Position numbers and translations under genes: made by a program. A stretch of DNA of 64,000 bases from Microbispora hainanensis (GTDB lineage Bacteria > Actinomycetota > Actinomycetes > Streptosporangiales > Streptosporangiaceae). Below, piece after piece: positions 17,256 to 25,593 of this stretch. The notes under the pieces were generated by a model. The model saw only the letters and a list, made by a program, of their open reading frames with translations, did no database searches and was not told the DNA's origin. Position 1 is the stretch's first letter. Each line of letters opens with the position of its first letter. The DNA lies in contig NZ_CP108086.1 of assembly GCF_036186745.1 (NCBI RefSeq), forward strand, positions 5,456,001 through 5,520,000, read 5' to 3'.

Positions 17256-17294
17256 AAGCAGGGCGCGTGTCGCTCCAACTTGATGTGGTGAGCA

Positions 17295-17732
17295 GTGGCT
17301 GACGACCGAAGCGCGGCGAACACCACGCGGTCTCTTGCCGACAAGATCGAGTGGTTGATCCAGAACCGCTGGCCGGCAGGTAGTCGACCGCCGAAGAACA
17401 ACCTCGAGGCGGCGGCGGCGATCTCGGAGGCGACGGGCGAGGAGCTGTCCTCGACGACGATCTGGAAGCTGCGGACGGGCAGGTCGGACAACCCCCAGCT
17501 CAAGACGTTGAAGGCGCTGGCCAAGTTCTTCGGCGTGCCGATCGGCTACTTCGGCGACGACGAGGATGCCGAGGCGACGGCCGACCAGGTAGTGGCGTCC
17601 TCTTTAATCGGCGAGTCTGGCCTCAACCGTGAGGCGCTCCGCGCCCTGGTCGAGATGTCCGACGGCGGCCGCCAGCTCGTGGCCGACTTCATCATCAGTG
17701 CCGCCCGCCTCGAACGCGGCAGAGGTCACTGA
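17295..17732 (+). CDS. XRE-family transcriptional regulator
   Basis: 145 aa. The HTH spans about residues 36-85 (NLEAAAAISEATGEELSSTT then IWKLRTGRSDNPQLKTLKAL), followed by FFGVPIGYF, the closing signature of this XRE subgroup (EspR-like N-terminus), and a C-terminal helix probably used for dimerisation. GTG 17289 is a possible earlier start. It is divergent from the element's primase operon across palindromic operators. Confidence 0.85.
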   Translation: MADDRSAANTTRSLADKIEWLIQNRWPAGSRPPKNNLEAAAAISEATGEELSSTTIWKLRTGRSDNPQLKTLKALAKFFGVPIGYFGDDEDAEATADQVVASSLIGESGLNREALRALVEMSDGGRQLVADFIISAARLERGRGH

Positions 17733-17933
17733 AGGTTCGGTGTACCTATGTAGCACACCATGATCTTGCTCTATAGGGGCTCGAGTCGGTGGGGGTCTGG
17801 AATCAAATCACTATGCGCGGATCGCTGCCGCTGACCTCTCCCTGGACGAGGAGGCCTGAGCAGTGATGGCCCCGAACTCCCTTGCGGTACGCCAGATCTA
17901 GCGTACGACGATCGCCGGCGTTTTCCTGCTGGC

Positions 17934-18026
17934 CGCGAGGTGGTCCTCACAGTGGCGGAGGCAGGGCTCGTGCATGTGCCTGAATGACACGACCACCGCG
18001 ATCAGCGCCAGTATCGCGACACCCCC
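17934..18026 (-). pseudogene. Remnant of a DUF2637 gene (left copy)
   Basis: Minus strand reads GGVAILALIAVVVSFRHMHE and then CLRHCEDHLA, the first helix and HMHE-x(4)-RHGED motif of DUF2637 proteins, with no start codon and no continuation. The DNA is clearly related to the remnant at 63155-63316 on the other strand. It is fused out of frame to recombinase debris upstream. Confidence 0.6.
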
Positions 18027-18466
18027 GGCGGCACCGATAATTGGACCGGTTGTTGGTCCGCGACCCTTTGATGGACCGCTGACAGAGGCCGCAGCGCAGC
18101 AGCCCTCTGAACGCATAGGTCCGTGGTGTACCGAGGATCACAGGAGCGAACTGGACACGTTCGAAGTCCGTGCGGACCCGGGATCACGCTGCCTGACGTG
18201 ATGGACCCCCGTGGCGACGCCACGGGGGTCCATCAGGTCAGCACCTCGGTCGCGCGTTGCTTGTTCCACACCTGGTTGCCGGTGTAGCGAGGGTTGCGGA
18301 GGATGGACGTGGTGCCGTCCGTCCGCATCTCGCCGGAGCGGTGAGAGTTCCGCGCGCGGTCATGGGCGGACGGGCAGGGCACTCCGCGGGCATTCAGGGT
18401 GGCGGCGATCCGCCCGGCCTTGGCCGGCACCGCGTCATGACAGCAAGGTTTCTCCGATCCACCCAT
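18010..18466 (-). pseudogene. Serine recombinase, C-terminal fragments
   Basis: Two pieces of a large serine recombinase. Bases 18233-18466 encode the recombinase domain segment RIAATLNARGVPCPSAHDRA and ILRNPRYTGNQVWNKQRATE. Bases 18010-18141 encode the zinc-ribbon segment LRCGLCQRSIKGSRTNNRSN then YRCR. The catalytic N-terminus is missing, the pieces are separated by stops and a strong hairpin, and the gene is certainly inactive. It may be the ghost of an element integrase. Confidence 0.75.
18199..18235. terminator. Very strong perfect hairpin
   Basis: 17-bp perfect arms (TGATGGACCCCCGTGGC at 18199-18215 and complement at 18219-18235) around a 3-nt loop, with pairing extending outward to 18193/18241 after one mismatch. 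It sits inside the recombinase remnant, 194 bases past the DyP stop at 18435, and would work as a terminator in either direction. Confidence 0.55.
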
Positions 18467-19697
18467 TGGGGTCGCAGCCGGGAGGGATGGCGAACACGGC
18501 GGAACCGATCGGTGTGGTCCACTCGTTCAGCAGGTCCGCCTCGGCAAGTCGCTCCTGTACCGGGATGAACTGCCGGGCGATGTCGGCCTGGTAGGAGGCG
18601 AACAGCAGCCCGGTGTCGGCGGTGCCGTCGGGGGAAACGCCCTCGTCGTAGTTGTAGATGCGACGGAGGATACGCGCGCCGGGGTCGGCCACGTGTGCTC
18701 GCCGGATGTGGGCGTATTCGGAGATGACCGGCAGCCCGGCGGGGGTGAGCCGCGCGAAGTCCGGTTCGTCGTGCTCGCGGGCGCCGGTGAGCGGGGCGCC
18801 GTCGGTGAGGCGGCGGCCGATCGTGAACTCCTTGGCCACCGTGTCGGCGGCGTCCCAGGTCTCCATCTCTGCGCGGATGCGCCGTAGGACCAGGGTGGTC
18901 CCGCCGCGCAGCCACTCCTGCTCCCCGGCGAACCAGACCGCCCGATCGAAGTGGGGTGTGCCGGCGACGGGGTTGACGGTCCCGTCGAGCTGTCCCATCA
19001 CGTTGCGCTGGGTGGTGTGGGGCTGCTGGGAGTGCGCGGCCCGCCGGAAGCCCCGCTGGGTCCAGCGGACCTTCGCGAACGACCGGGCGTCCTTGACGAG
19101 CACCCGCAGCGCATGGGTGACGGTGAGCGGGTCGTCCGCGCAGATCTGGACGAGCAGGTCGCCGCCCGTCCACCGCTTCTTCAGCCGGTCGATGCCGAAC
19201 GCGGGGAGGGGAGCGATGAACTCCGGCCGCTGATCGGAGGTCTTGGTGGCCGCGAACAGACCCGGTCCGAAGCCGAAGGTGACGGTCAATCGGGCGGGCA
19301 GCACGGCCAGATGGGGCTCGGTGTCGGCGAGGGCGGGCTGTCCCTGAGTGATGCGCCGGGCGTCGTCGGTGAGCACGCGCATCAGCCGCGCCACGCTCTC
19401 CCGGTCCGAGCCCGCCCGCAAATCGAACGCCACGAACGCGGCGTGCGCCTGCGGAGTCGTCGCGACACCGGCCTGGTGGGCGCCGTAGAACGGCTCCACC
19501 GCCGTCGCCCGGGGCGAGTTCACGTCCAGATCGGCGGTACGGCCCGCCGTACCCGTGTCGTCGGCGTCGGCGCTCGCCCGCGCCACGACGGCCCCGCTCG
19601 TCGCGGCGGCGGCGACCACGGCGCCGCCGGACAGCAGCGCCCTGCGGCTCAGTCGCGGGCGGGAGACGTCATCTGTCCCATTGAGCCGCTCACTCAT
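18435..19697 (-). CDS. Dyp-type heme peroxidase, Tat-exported (copy 1)
   Basis: 420 aa. Twin-Arg signal SRPRLSRRALLSGGAVV (about residues 13-29) indicates folded export through Tat. The Dyp fold is supported by the invariant GxxDG motif in VMGQLDGTVNP (catalytic Asp), a candidate proximal heme His in the GAREHDEPDF to YAHIRRAH region, and the C-terminal GLLFASYQADIARQF signature. It uses peroxide to oxidise bulky substrates; in Streptomyces lividans the related DtpA works with copper chaperones. The start overlaps the end of the PCu(A)C gene by 8 bases. Confidence 0.9.
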   Translation of the reverse strand: MSERLNGTDDVSRPRLSRRALLSGGAVVAAAATSGAVVARASADADDTGTAGRTADLDVNSPRATAVEPFYGAHQAGVATTPQAHAAFVAFDLRAGSDRESVARLMRVLTDDARRITQGQPALADTEPHLAVLPARLTVTFGFGPGLFAATKTSDQRPEFIAPLPAFGIDRLKKRWTGGDLLVQICADDPLTVTHALRVLVKDARSFAKVRWTQRGFRRAAHSQQPHTTQRNVMGQLDGTVNPVAGTPHFDRAVWFAGEQEWLRGGTTLVLRRIRAEMETWDAADTVAKEFTIGRRLTDGAPLTGAREHDEPDFARLTPAGLPVISEYAHIRRAHVADPGARILRRIYNYDEGVSPDGTADTGLLFASYQADIARQFIPVQERLAEADLLNEWTTPIGSAVFAIPPGCDPNGWIGETLLS

Positions 19698-20241
19698 CCA
19701 TGCCGCCCATGTCGGCGCCCGGCTGGTAGTTCTCCTTGGCTCCCGCGAAGTCCTTGCCCAGAGCCGTGAAGGTGTAGGTGCCGCCCCCCTGAAGCTCCAG
19801 CGTGAACGGCACTTCGGACCCTGGCTTGATCTCGGAAGGCACGTCCATGACCATGATGTGGTCGCCGCCGGGCTGCAGGACGTGGGAGCCGTGGGCGGGG
19901 ACCACGAAACCGCCCTCCTTCGGCCGCATCACCATCTTCCCCTCGGACTCCACGACCTCGTGCAACTCCACCTTGGGTGCCGCGGGAGTGCTGCCGGCGA
20001 TGACGGTGATGTCCGAATCGGAGTTGTTGACCAGGGTGCCGAAGGCGGCGGTCATCCCCTTCTTGGCGGTCTTGACCCACGGGTCGGTGATGCTGAGTGG
20101 GGCAGAGGTGGACGACGGGGAGGCCGCCACCGCAGCGGGCGAAGCAGCCGCTGATACGGAGGACGCCTCCTCAGAGCCGCAGGCGGCCGTGGCCGTCACT
20201 GCGCCCAAGCTGAGAACGACGAGCATGACGCGGGAGAACAT
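19690..20241 (-). CDS. PCu(A)C-type copper chaperone lipoprotein (copy 1)
   Basis: 183 aa from ATG 20241, chosen over the longer frame because it gives a clean lipoprotein signal (lipobox TAAC, Cys about residue 21). The Cu(I) motif is complete: His in VELHEVV, Met in EGKMVMRP, and H-x-M in GGDHIMVM. A further Met/Gly tail (GADMGGMDE) ends the protein. PCu(A)C chaperones carry copper outside the membrane to oxidase or Sco partners. Co-transcribed with the DyP gene downstream. Confidence 0.9.
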   Translation of the reverse strand: MFSRVMLVVLSLGAVTATAACGSEEASSVSAAASPAAVAASPSSTSAPLSITDPWVKTAKKGMTAAFGTLVNNSDSDITVIAGSTPAAPKVELHEVVESEGKMVMRPKEGGFVVPAHGSHVLQPGGDHIMVMDVPSEIKPGSEVPFTLELQGGGTYTFTALGKDFAGAKENYQPGADMGGMDE

Positions 20242-20380
20242 GAAGATCCCTTCACCCGGCTGAGAGCCGGTACTGGTACCGCTGCACTGAACGAATTCGG
20301 CGCGCGCGAGCGCACACCGACGCACCCCGCCACTACGGGGTGCTGGTTACATCAGAGAGAGCCCGCCGACCAGATGCCGG

Positions 20381-20953
20381 TCAGGCAGGAACAGTGCGAA
20401 CGGTGCCAGGAGGGCCGCGCCGACCCATCGAATGGCCGAGCAGGACCGACCGCGCGACCACCCGGTGCTCGATCACCGGGACGACGATCGCGCCGTACGC
20501 CGGGTCCAGGAAGACGGCGAACACGATCCGCAGCTGGACGGCCAGCCGGCGCAGCAGGGCCCAGAGCAGCGCCTCACCATGCGCCAGCCAGACCGCCGTC
20601 AGCGCGACCGCCCAGCCGTGCATGACCAGCATGCCCAGGCCGGGCACCAACCCGGAATGGACGTGCCCGCCGCTCATCGCGGAACCGGCGACGCTCGGTT
20701 CCAGGGTGTGCACGAACGAGAACAGCAGGTGGAGCGCCGCCTGCGAGGCCACCAGCGCCGGCAGGATCACGGCCAGCGTCCGCTCACGCCGCGCGAGGGC
20801 GTGCGCGGGCAGGAAGGCGATGAGCAGGGCCATGAGAACGGCGACCACGGAGACCGACCCGCCGCCGACAGCATGCGCCCCGACGCCGAGCGCCACCGAG
20901 ACCGCGGCGAACGCGGCGGCCCGTATGGCACGGAAGGGCATCGTGGCTGTCAT
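20381..20953 (-). CDS. Small integral membrane protein, RRGPP-tail family (copy A)
   Basis: 190 aa from ATG 20953 (an in-frame ATG seven codons earlier has a poorer context). Four helices at about residues 8-27, 33-52, 60-82 and 104-125. The loop before helix 4 has SGGHVHSG, and helix 4 reads MHGWAVALTAVWLAHGEALL. The C-terminus ends GRRGPPGTVRTVPA. It shares GAH in helix 1, AALHLL in helix 3, W-L-x-x-G-E and RRGPP with the other copies. The N-in topology predicted would put the His loop outside. Divergent from copy B; same strand as the copper chaperone. Confidence 0.75.
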   Translation of the reverse strand: MTATMPFRAIRAAAFAAVSVALGVGAHAVGGGSVSVVAVLMALLIAFLPAHALARRERTLAVILPALVASQAALHLLFSFVHTLEPSVAGSAMSGGHVHSGLVPGLGMLVMHGWAVALTAVWLAHGEALLWALLRRLAVQLRIVFAVFLDPAYGAIVVPVIEHRVVARSVLLGHSMGRRGPPGTVRTVPA

Positions 20954-21193
20954 GGCGCCGCAATCATCGCACACCGCCTCCCCGTCCCTCAGTGCATGCG
21001 GCGCAAATCGTGATAATCGGGCCGAATGCCTCGTGAAGGAGCGCGAGCGGTCGATGAGGATGAAGGAACCAAGGCGCTCACCCTGTCGTCCGGCACCGGT
21101 TCTCCCCTTCGTGTGCCAGACCGAGCCCGACCGAGCGAACGGATGGCGGCGGTCTTGGGGCCGACCAGCCTCTGTGCGATAGTCGTCTTCGTC

Positions 21194-21763
21194 ATGCGCG
21201 CCGCCTTACCTCTGCGACTCGCGCGGTCGGCCGCCTTCTCGGTCGTCTGCGTGCTCCTCGCCGTGGGCGCGCACTGGTTCGCCGGTGGGGCCGCCCCGAC
21301 TCCCCAGGCACTTCTCATCGGCGGAGCGGGCGTCATGACCGTCGCCGCGGCGACGGCGGGCCGGGAGCGGTCACCATTGGTCGTCATCGGCCTGCTCCTG
21401 GCAGCGCAGGTCTTCCTGCACGAACTCCTCGGGTCGCTCGCGCTCTCGACGGAGACAACGGCCGTGGCGCACACGCACCGGCTGGGGGTGGGCACCGGGA
21501 TGCTCACCGCGCATCTCACCGCGGCGCTGATCACGGGGTGGTGGCTGTCGCGGGGCGAAGCGGCGCTGTGGTCGATCCTGCACAGGATCGGCACGGGCGC
21601 GATCCACTGGCTCCGGGCGCTGCTCACGCTGTTCCAGTTCCTTGCCCGCATACGCCCCCGCCCCCGGCTCGCGTCGTACAACCTTGACCGCGAACCTCGG
21701 CGTGAGGCTGTCCTGCGACACGCCGTCGTACGGCGTGGACCGCCGGTTCTCGTGTTCCTGTGA
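21194..21763 (+). CDS. Small integral membrane protein, RRGPP-tail family (copy B)
   Basis: 189 aa from ATG 21194, chosen because it aligns with the N-termini of the other copies; the open frame extends to 21026. Four helices, with GAHWFAGG at the end of helix 1, AAQVFLHELL in helix 3, His residues in the following loop (AVAHTHRLG), and helix 4 AHLTAALITGWWLSRGEAAL. The C-terminus is LRHAVVRRGPPVLVFL. It is followed by two CopC genes on the same strand. Confidence 0.75.
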   Translation: MRAALPLRLARSAAFSVVCVLLAVGAHWFAGGAAPTPQALLIGGAGVMTVAAATAGRERSPLVVIGLLLAAQVFLHELLGSLALSTETTAVAHTHRLGVGTGMLTAHLTAALITGWWLSRGEAALWSILHRIGTGAIHWLRALLTLFQFLARIRPRPRLASYNLDREPRREAVLRHAVVRRGPPVLVFL

Positions 21764-21985
21764 TCCTCTCCGAACCCTTCTGAGGTTTCCTTCGCGCGGC
21801 TTATCCGGTCGGACGTCACGCCTGCCCGCAGCGGCTCGTCCCGACGACCCGCGGACCACTCATCCCGGTCCGTACGGCCCGCGCGCCCGCAGGTACCCAC
21901 ACACGACGACTGGAGATACCCCGATGACACCGCCGTCCACCGTCACACGCCGGGCCACGACCTCCCCGCATGCCTGGAGCCTGTC

Positions 21986-22582
21986 GTGAAGCATCCCTCG
22001 GTCAGAGCGGTTTTTCTGTTCGGCATCTCGTGCCTGTTCGCGGTGGTGTTCGCCGCACCCGCGTCTGCGCACGACAGTCTGAAGAAGAGCACACCCGCTG
22101 CGAACGCCGTCGTCTCCGGCCTCGATGAGATCGAGCTGGAGTTCAGCGCGCATGTCAGTTTTCCCGTGGTCGTTCTTCATAACGCGGCCGGGCGTCGCTT
22201 CGAATCGGGGACTCCGCGCGTCGACGGCTCCACGGTGGTGGAAGGGGTCGCAGGCCCGCTTTCACCGGGCAGCTACACCATCGCCTGGCGGGTCGTCTCC
22301 TCCGACGGCCACCCCATCGAAGGGGAGATACCGTTCATCGTCGGATCCTCGTCGGCGGCATCGGCAGGAGGGACGGCGCCCGTCGCCTCCCCGGTGGCCG
22401 GAGAGGAAGGCCCAGGTCAGGAGACCGGCACACCCGGCTGGATCTGGGCGGTCGTGGCCGCGGTCGTGGTTCTCGGAGTGGCCGCCGTCCTGGTGGCGCG
22501 GGGCAGGAAACCGCCGACGCCACCGCTCCCGGACGACGTGGAGGACCGCCCATCGGGTCCCGAGAACGGTGAACGCGGGTGA
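21986..22582 (+). CDS. copC: CopC-domain protein with membrane anchor (first of a pair)
   Basis: 198 aa from GTG 21986. A signal peptide is cleaved at AHDS so that the mature protein starts His-Asp, the N-terminal Cu(II) ligand of CopC. The Asp-x-His pair is preserved in SSDGHPIEGEIPF (about residues 108-120). A short Ala/Gly linker precedes a C-terminal helix (WIWAVVAAVVVLGVAAVLVA) and a basic, Pro-rich tail. It binds copper on the outer membrane face. The stop overlaps the next copC by GTGA. A broken copy of the C-terminal part lies at 2322-2551. Confidence 0.9.
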   Translation: MKHPSVRAVFLFGISCLFAVVFAAPASAHDSLKKSTPAANAVVSGLDEIELEFSAHVSFPVVVLHNAAGRRFESGTPRVDGSTVVEGVAGPLSPGSYTIAWRVVSSDGHPIEGEIPFIVGSSSAASAGGTAPVASPVAGEEGPGQETGTPGWIWAVVAAVVVLGVAAVLVARGRKPPTPPLPDDVEDRPSGPENGERG

Positions 22583-23202
22583 CAAGGAAAACAGCCAGAG
22601 CGTTTCTCCTCCTCGGCTTTCTGAGCGCCGTCCTGGGAGCATTCGCCGCACCGGCGCTGGCACACGACACCCTGCGATCGAGCACACCCGCCAGCAACGC
22701 CGTGGTCTCCAGCCTCGACCTCATCGAGCTGGAGTTCAACAACAATGTGCGCTATCCCGTCGTGCTCCTGCACGACGCGGCCGGGCAGCGCTTCCCCTCC
22801 GGCACACCCCGAACCCGCGGCGCCAAGGTGCTTGTGGACGTCGACGAGCCGCTTCCCTCCGGCAGCTACACCGTCGTCTGGCGGGTCGTCTCCGCCGATG
22901 GCCGCCCCATCGAAGGAGAGATCCCCTTCATCGTGGGTTCCTCGTCGGCTGCGCTGCCGAGCACCCTCGTGTCCAGCACCCCGGTGTCCAGCGTCTCCGT
23001 TTCCAGCACCTCCGTGTCCAGTATCCCCGTGCCCAGCCCGGTTCCGGCCCGCACACCCGTGAGCGCGACGGGCGAGACGGACGAGCAGGGCGCCCTCCCC
23101 GGCTGGACATGGGCGGTCATGGCCGGGTTGGCACTCGCCGGAGCCGTGGCACTGCTGATGTGGCGGAGAAGGAAACCCGCCGGCGGGGACACCCCTTCCT
23201 GA
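22579..23202 (+). CDS. copC: CopC-domain protein with membrane anchor, altered copper site (second of a pair)
   Basis: 207 aa from GTG 22579 overlapping the previous stop. The mature N-terminal His is retained (LAHDTLRSSTP), but the Asp-x-His pair of the first copy reads SADGRPIEGEIPF: the His is Arg. That should weaken or abolish the classical Cu(II) site. A Ser/Val/Pro linker built from five repeated VSS-x-x units leads to the C-terminal helix (WTWAVMAGLALAGAVALLMW). Probably a duplicate of the upstream gene that has diverged in role. Confidence 0.87.
   Translation: MTRKTARAFLLLGFLSAVLGAFAAPALAHDTLRSSTPASNAVVSSLDLIELEFNNNVRYPVVLLHDAAGQRFPSGTPRTRGAKVLVDVDEPLPSGSYTVVWRVVSADGRPIEGEIPFIVGSSSAALPSTLVSSTPVSSVSVSSTSVSSIPVPSPVPARTPVSATGETDEQGALPGWTWAVMAGLALAGAVALLMWRRRKPAGGDTPS
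22969..23043 (+). repeat. 15-bp tandem repeat in the copC linker
   Basis: Five consecutive 15-base units starting GTGTCCAGC or a one- to two-base variant encode the VSSTP/VSSVS/VSSTS/VSSIP/VPSP linker. In-frame unit number could vary by slippage without breaking the gene. Confidence 0.75.
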
Positions 23203-23337
23203 CCGCCGTATTTCCCAAGACCAGTTTCCGGACCGGACAGCCGCTGATGCGACGTCTCCCTCCGGCCTTCCATCGTCCGCGCCGGCTTCCGGCCGATGTG
23301 ACAGCCGGCGCGCCTTTCGTACGAAGGATCATCTTCG

Positions 23338-24513
23338 ATGGCAGATGACGAATTTCCCCTCATGCAGTTCCTCCGTCAGGGTTTCGATCCTGTGGCGGAG
23401 CTCGGACGCATTCGATCCGAGCAGCCCGTCTTCCCGATGCGGATGCCCGACGGGTCCACCGTCTGGCTGGTGACCCGGTATGACGACGTCCGGGCGGTGC
23501 TGGGCGACGCGGCCCGGTTCAGCAACGACTTCGCGAACGTGATCGCCGCGGGAGCGAACCAGGAAGACCCGGGCGGTCTCGGCTTCCGCGACCCGCCCGA
23601 GCACACGCGGCTGCGGCGCCTGCTGACGCCCGAGTTCACCATGCGGCGGCTGCGGCGGCTGGACGGCAGCATCCAAAAGATCGTCAACGACCACCTGGAC
23701 GCGATGGAGCAGGCCGGGCGTGAGGCGGACCTGGTCCAGTCTTTCGCCCTTCCCATCCCGTCGCTCGTCGTCTGCGAACTGCTGGGCGTGCCGTACGGCG
23801 ACCGGTCTGATTTCCTCCGGATGAGTGCCGACAGGTTCGACCTGTCCGCCGGTCCCGAAGCGTCCATCCAGGCGGTCAACGACTCGATCACCTACCTGAC
23901 CGATCTGGTCGCCAAGGAACGCGCGAACCCCGGCGACGGCCTACTGGGCACGCTGCTGCGCGAGCACGGTGACGAGGTGAGCGATCGCGAGCTGGCCGGT
24001 CTGGCCGACGGCCTGCTGACCGGCGGGCACGACACCAGCACCAGCATGCTCGCTCTCGGCACACTGTGGCTGCTGGACAATCCCGAGCAGGCCGCCCTGG
24101 TCCGCGACACCGACGACCACGTCGACAAGGTCGTGGAGGAGCTCCTGCGGTACCTGACAGTTGTTCAGGTCGCCTTCCCGCGCTTCGCCCGAGAGGATCT
24201 CGTGCTGGCCGGGCAGCCCATCGCCAAGGGGCAGATGGTGCTGTGCTCACTGACCGCCGCCAATCGCGATCCCGCTCTCGGCACGGACATGGACCTGGCC
24301 GTCCCGGGGCGCAAGGTGAGCCCTCACGTCGCCTTCGGACACGGCATCCACAGATGCATCGGGGCTCCTCTGGCGCAGATGGAGATGCGCATCGCCTTCC
24401 CCGCGCTGCTACGCCGTTTTCCCGGTCTGCGGCTGGCCGTGCCGTTCGAGCAACTCGCCTTTCGCGAGATCTCCATCGTCTACGGTCTCGATTCCCTGCC
24501 GGTCGCCTGGTAG
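23338..24513 (+). CDS. Cytochrome P450
   Basis: 391 aa, cytoplasmic bacterial class I size. The I-helix oxygen-activation motif is GLLTGGHDTSTSM (about residues 218-230), the ExxR motif is EELLRYL (about 265-271), and the heme loop FGHGIHRCIGAPLAQME (about 332-348) holds the axial Cys. ATG 23338 opens the gene. It resembles soluble actinomycete P450s (CYP105/107-like), which need an external ferredoxin and reductase, neither of which is nearby. Substrate unknown. Confidence 0.93.
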   Translation: MADDEFPLMQFLRQGFDPVAELGRIRSEQPVFPMRMPDGSTVWLVTRYDDVRAVLGDAARFSNDFANVIAAGANQEDPGGLGFRDPPEHTRLRRLLTPEFTMRRLRRLDGSIQKIVNDHLDAMEQAGREADLVQSFALPIPSLVVCELLGVPYGDRSDFLRMSADRFDLSAGPEASIQAVNDSITYLTDLVAKERANPGDGLLGTLLREHGDEVSDRELAGLADGLLTGGHDTSTSMLALGTLWLLDNPEQAALVRDTDDHVDKVVEELLRYLTVVQVAFPRFAREDLVLAGQPIAKGQMVLCSLTAANRDPALGTDMDLAVPGRKVSPHVAFGHGIHRCIGAPLAQMEMRIAFPALLRRFPGLRLAVPFEQLAFREISIVYGLDSLPVAW

Positions 24514-24521
24514 CACCGCTC

Positions 24522-24557
24522 GCCGGGGAACGACCGGCTCTCCGGTCGTTCCCCGGC
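24522..24557 (+). terminator. Terminator after the P450 gene
   Basis: Perfect 16-bp arms GCCGGGGAACGACCGG and complement (24522-24537, 24542-24557) with a CTCT loop, nine bases after the stop. Confidence 0.75.
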
Positions 24558-24685
24558 CACCTACCGATGTCCGAACAACCCACGGAGCGACAGGGCTGCG
24601 AGGCCGAACGCGTCCGCACATCCACAGGCGACGTTCATCACGCTGATGCCGATGGGTCTTCTCGGCAAGGCGTCAGGCTGACAGG

Positions 24686-25270
24686 ATGATGTTCGTGTCC
24701 CCCCGGCATCCGGTGCTGCGCATGGCGCGAGCCCTCGTCTTCGCGACGGTGTGCGTCGTCATCTCCGCGGCCGGCCATGCCTTCGCCGGGGGCGGCTCCG
24801 TGCCGCCGGGCATTCTGGGCGCCGGGGCCCTGGCGGCCACGGTGCTCGCGTACGCGCTCAGCGGGCGTGAGCCCCGGCCCGAGGTCCTGCTCACAGCGAG
24901 CATCGGCACTCAGGCGCTTCTTCACGAGCTGTTCGCCCGGACGGCGACGTCAAGCGCGGAACATCTCGCCCACGGCGCGCACGCCGACCACGGGCATCTC
25001 GGCATCGGCATGGCGCTGGTGCATCTCGTGATCGGGACGATTTCCGGCTGGTGGCTCTACCGCGGCGAGGTCGCGATCTGGCTCCTGCTGTGCCTGCTGG
25101 CCATGGGCTCGGTCACGGTTCTGCGCTGGCTGCTCGGCGGCGCCACGCCGGTGACGACGCCGGTGAAGCAGGTCTCGCCGATCGCGTGTGCGCGGGCGTA
25201 CGGCGGCAGGCGGGAGATCGTCTCAGCGATCCACCGACGTGGGCCGCCCGTGTCCGTCCTGGCCGGCTGA
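24686..25270 (+). CDS. Small integral membrane protein, RRGPP-tail family (copy C)
   Basis: 194 aa. Four helices. Helix 1 ends AAGHAFAGGG, helix 3 has GTQALLHELFA, and the loop before helix 4 is the most His-rich of the family (AEHLAHGAHADHGHLGIG). Helix 4 has GWWLYRGEVAIWLLL, and the C-terminus is HRRGPPVSVLAG. Separated from the P450 by a terminator, so probably its own unit. The clustered extracytoplasmic His suggest binding of a soft or borderline metal ion. Confidence 0.75.
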   Translation: MMFVSPRHPVLRMARALVFATVCVVISAAGHAFAGGGSVPPGILGAGALAATVLAYALSGREPRPEVLLTASIGTQALLHELFARTATSSAEHLAHGAHADHGHLGIGMALVHLVIGTISGWWLYRGEVAIWLLLCLLAMGSVTVLRWLLGGATPVTTPVKQVSPIACARAYGGRREIVSAIHRRGPPVSVLAG

Positions 25271-25593
25271 CATCTGTCGACGTCCTTGATGGGCTTTTCC
25301 TGCCTCGGTGTCGCGATCGGGTGACAAGGCGGAATGCCATCCTGGGTACGCCGCATCATTCCGTGCGCCTCCGTCGGCGTAGGCGATGACACGCCTATTC
25401 CGGTCGCGCGACCGCCTTCCGGTGTAGCCGCGCGGTCATCCCGCCTTTGATTGGCGCCGGATGCATCACCGGATGCGTCAGTCGTCAGCTTGCTTCACTT
25501 CCCGGTCGACCGCCTGGTCCGCCGGTTCCTTCGCCGTGGTCCGCGCCGGGTCGCGGTCGGTCACGCCTACCCACCTTCCGCAGGAGCATGACC
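25271..25593. other. Leader region of the metal ABC operon
   Basis: No gene seen. A direct repeat GGATGC(A/G)TCA occurs at 25459-25468 and 25471-25480, twelve bases apart, and could be a regulator site; no recognisable Zur, Mn or cobalamin riboswitch element was found by eye. Confidence 0.35.

Noticed and set aside
25271..25593. Riboswitch in the leader of the metal ABC operon
   Set aside because: No recognisable cobalamin, Mn or other conserved core; only a short direct repeat.
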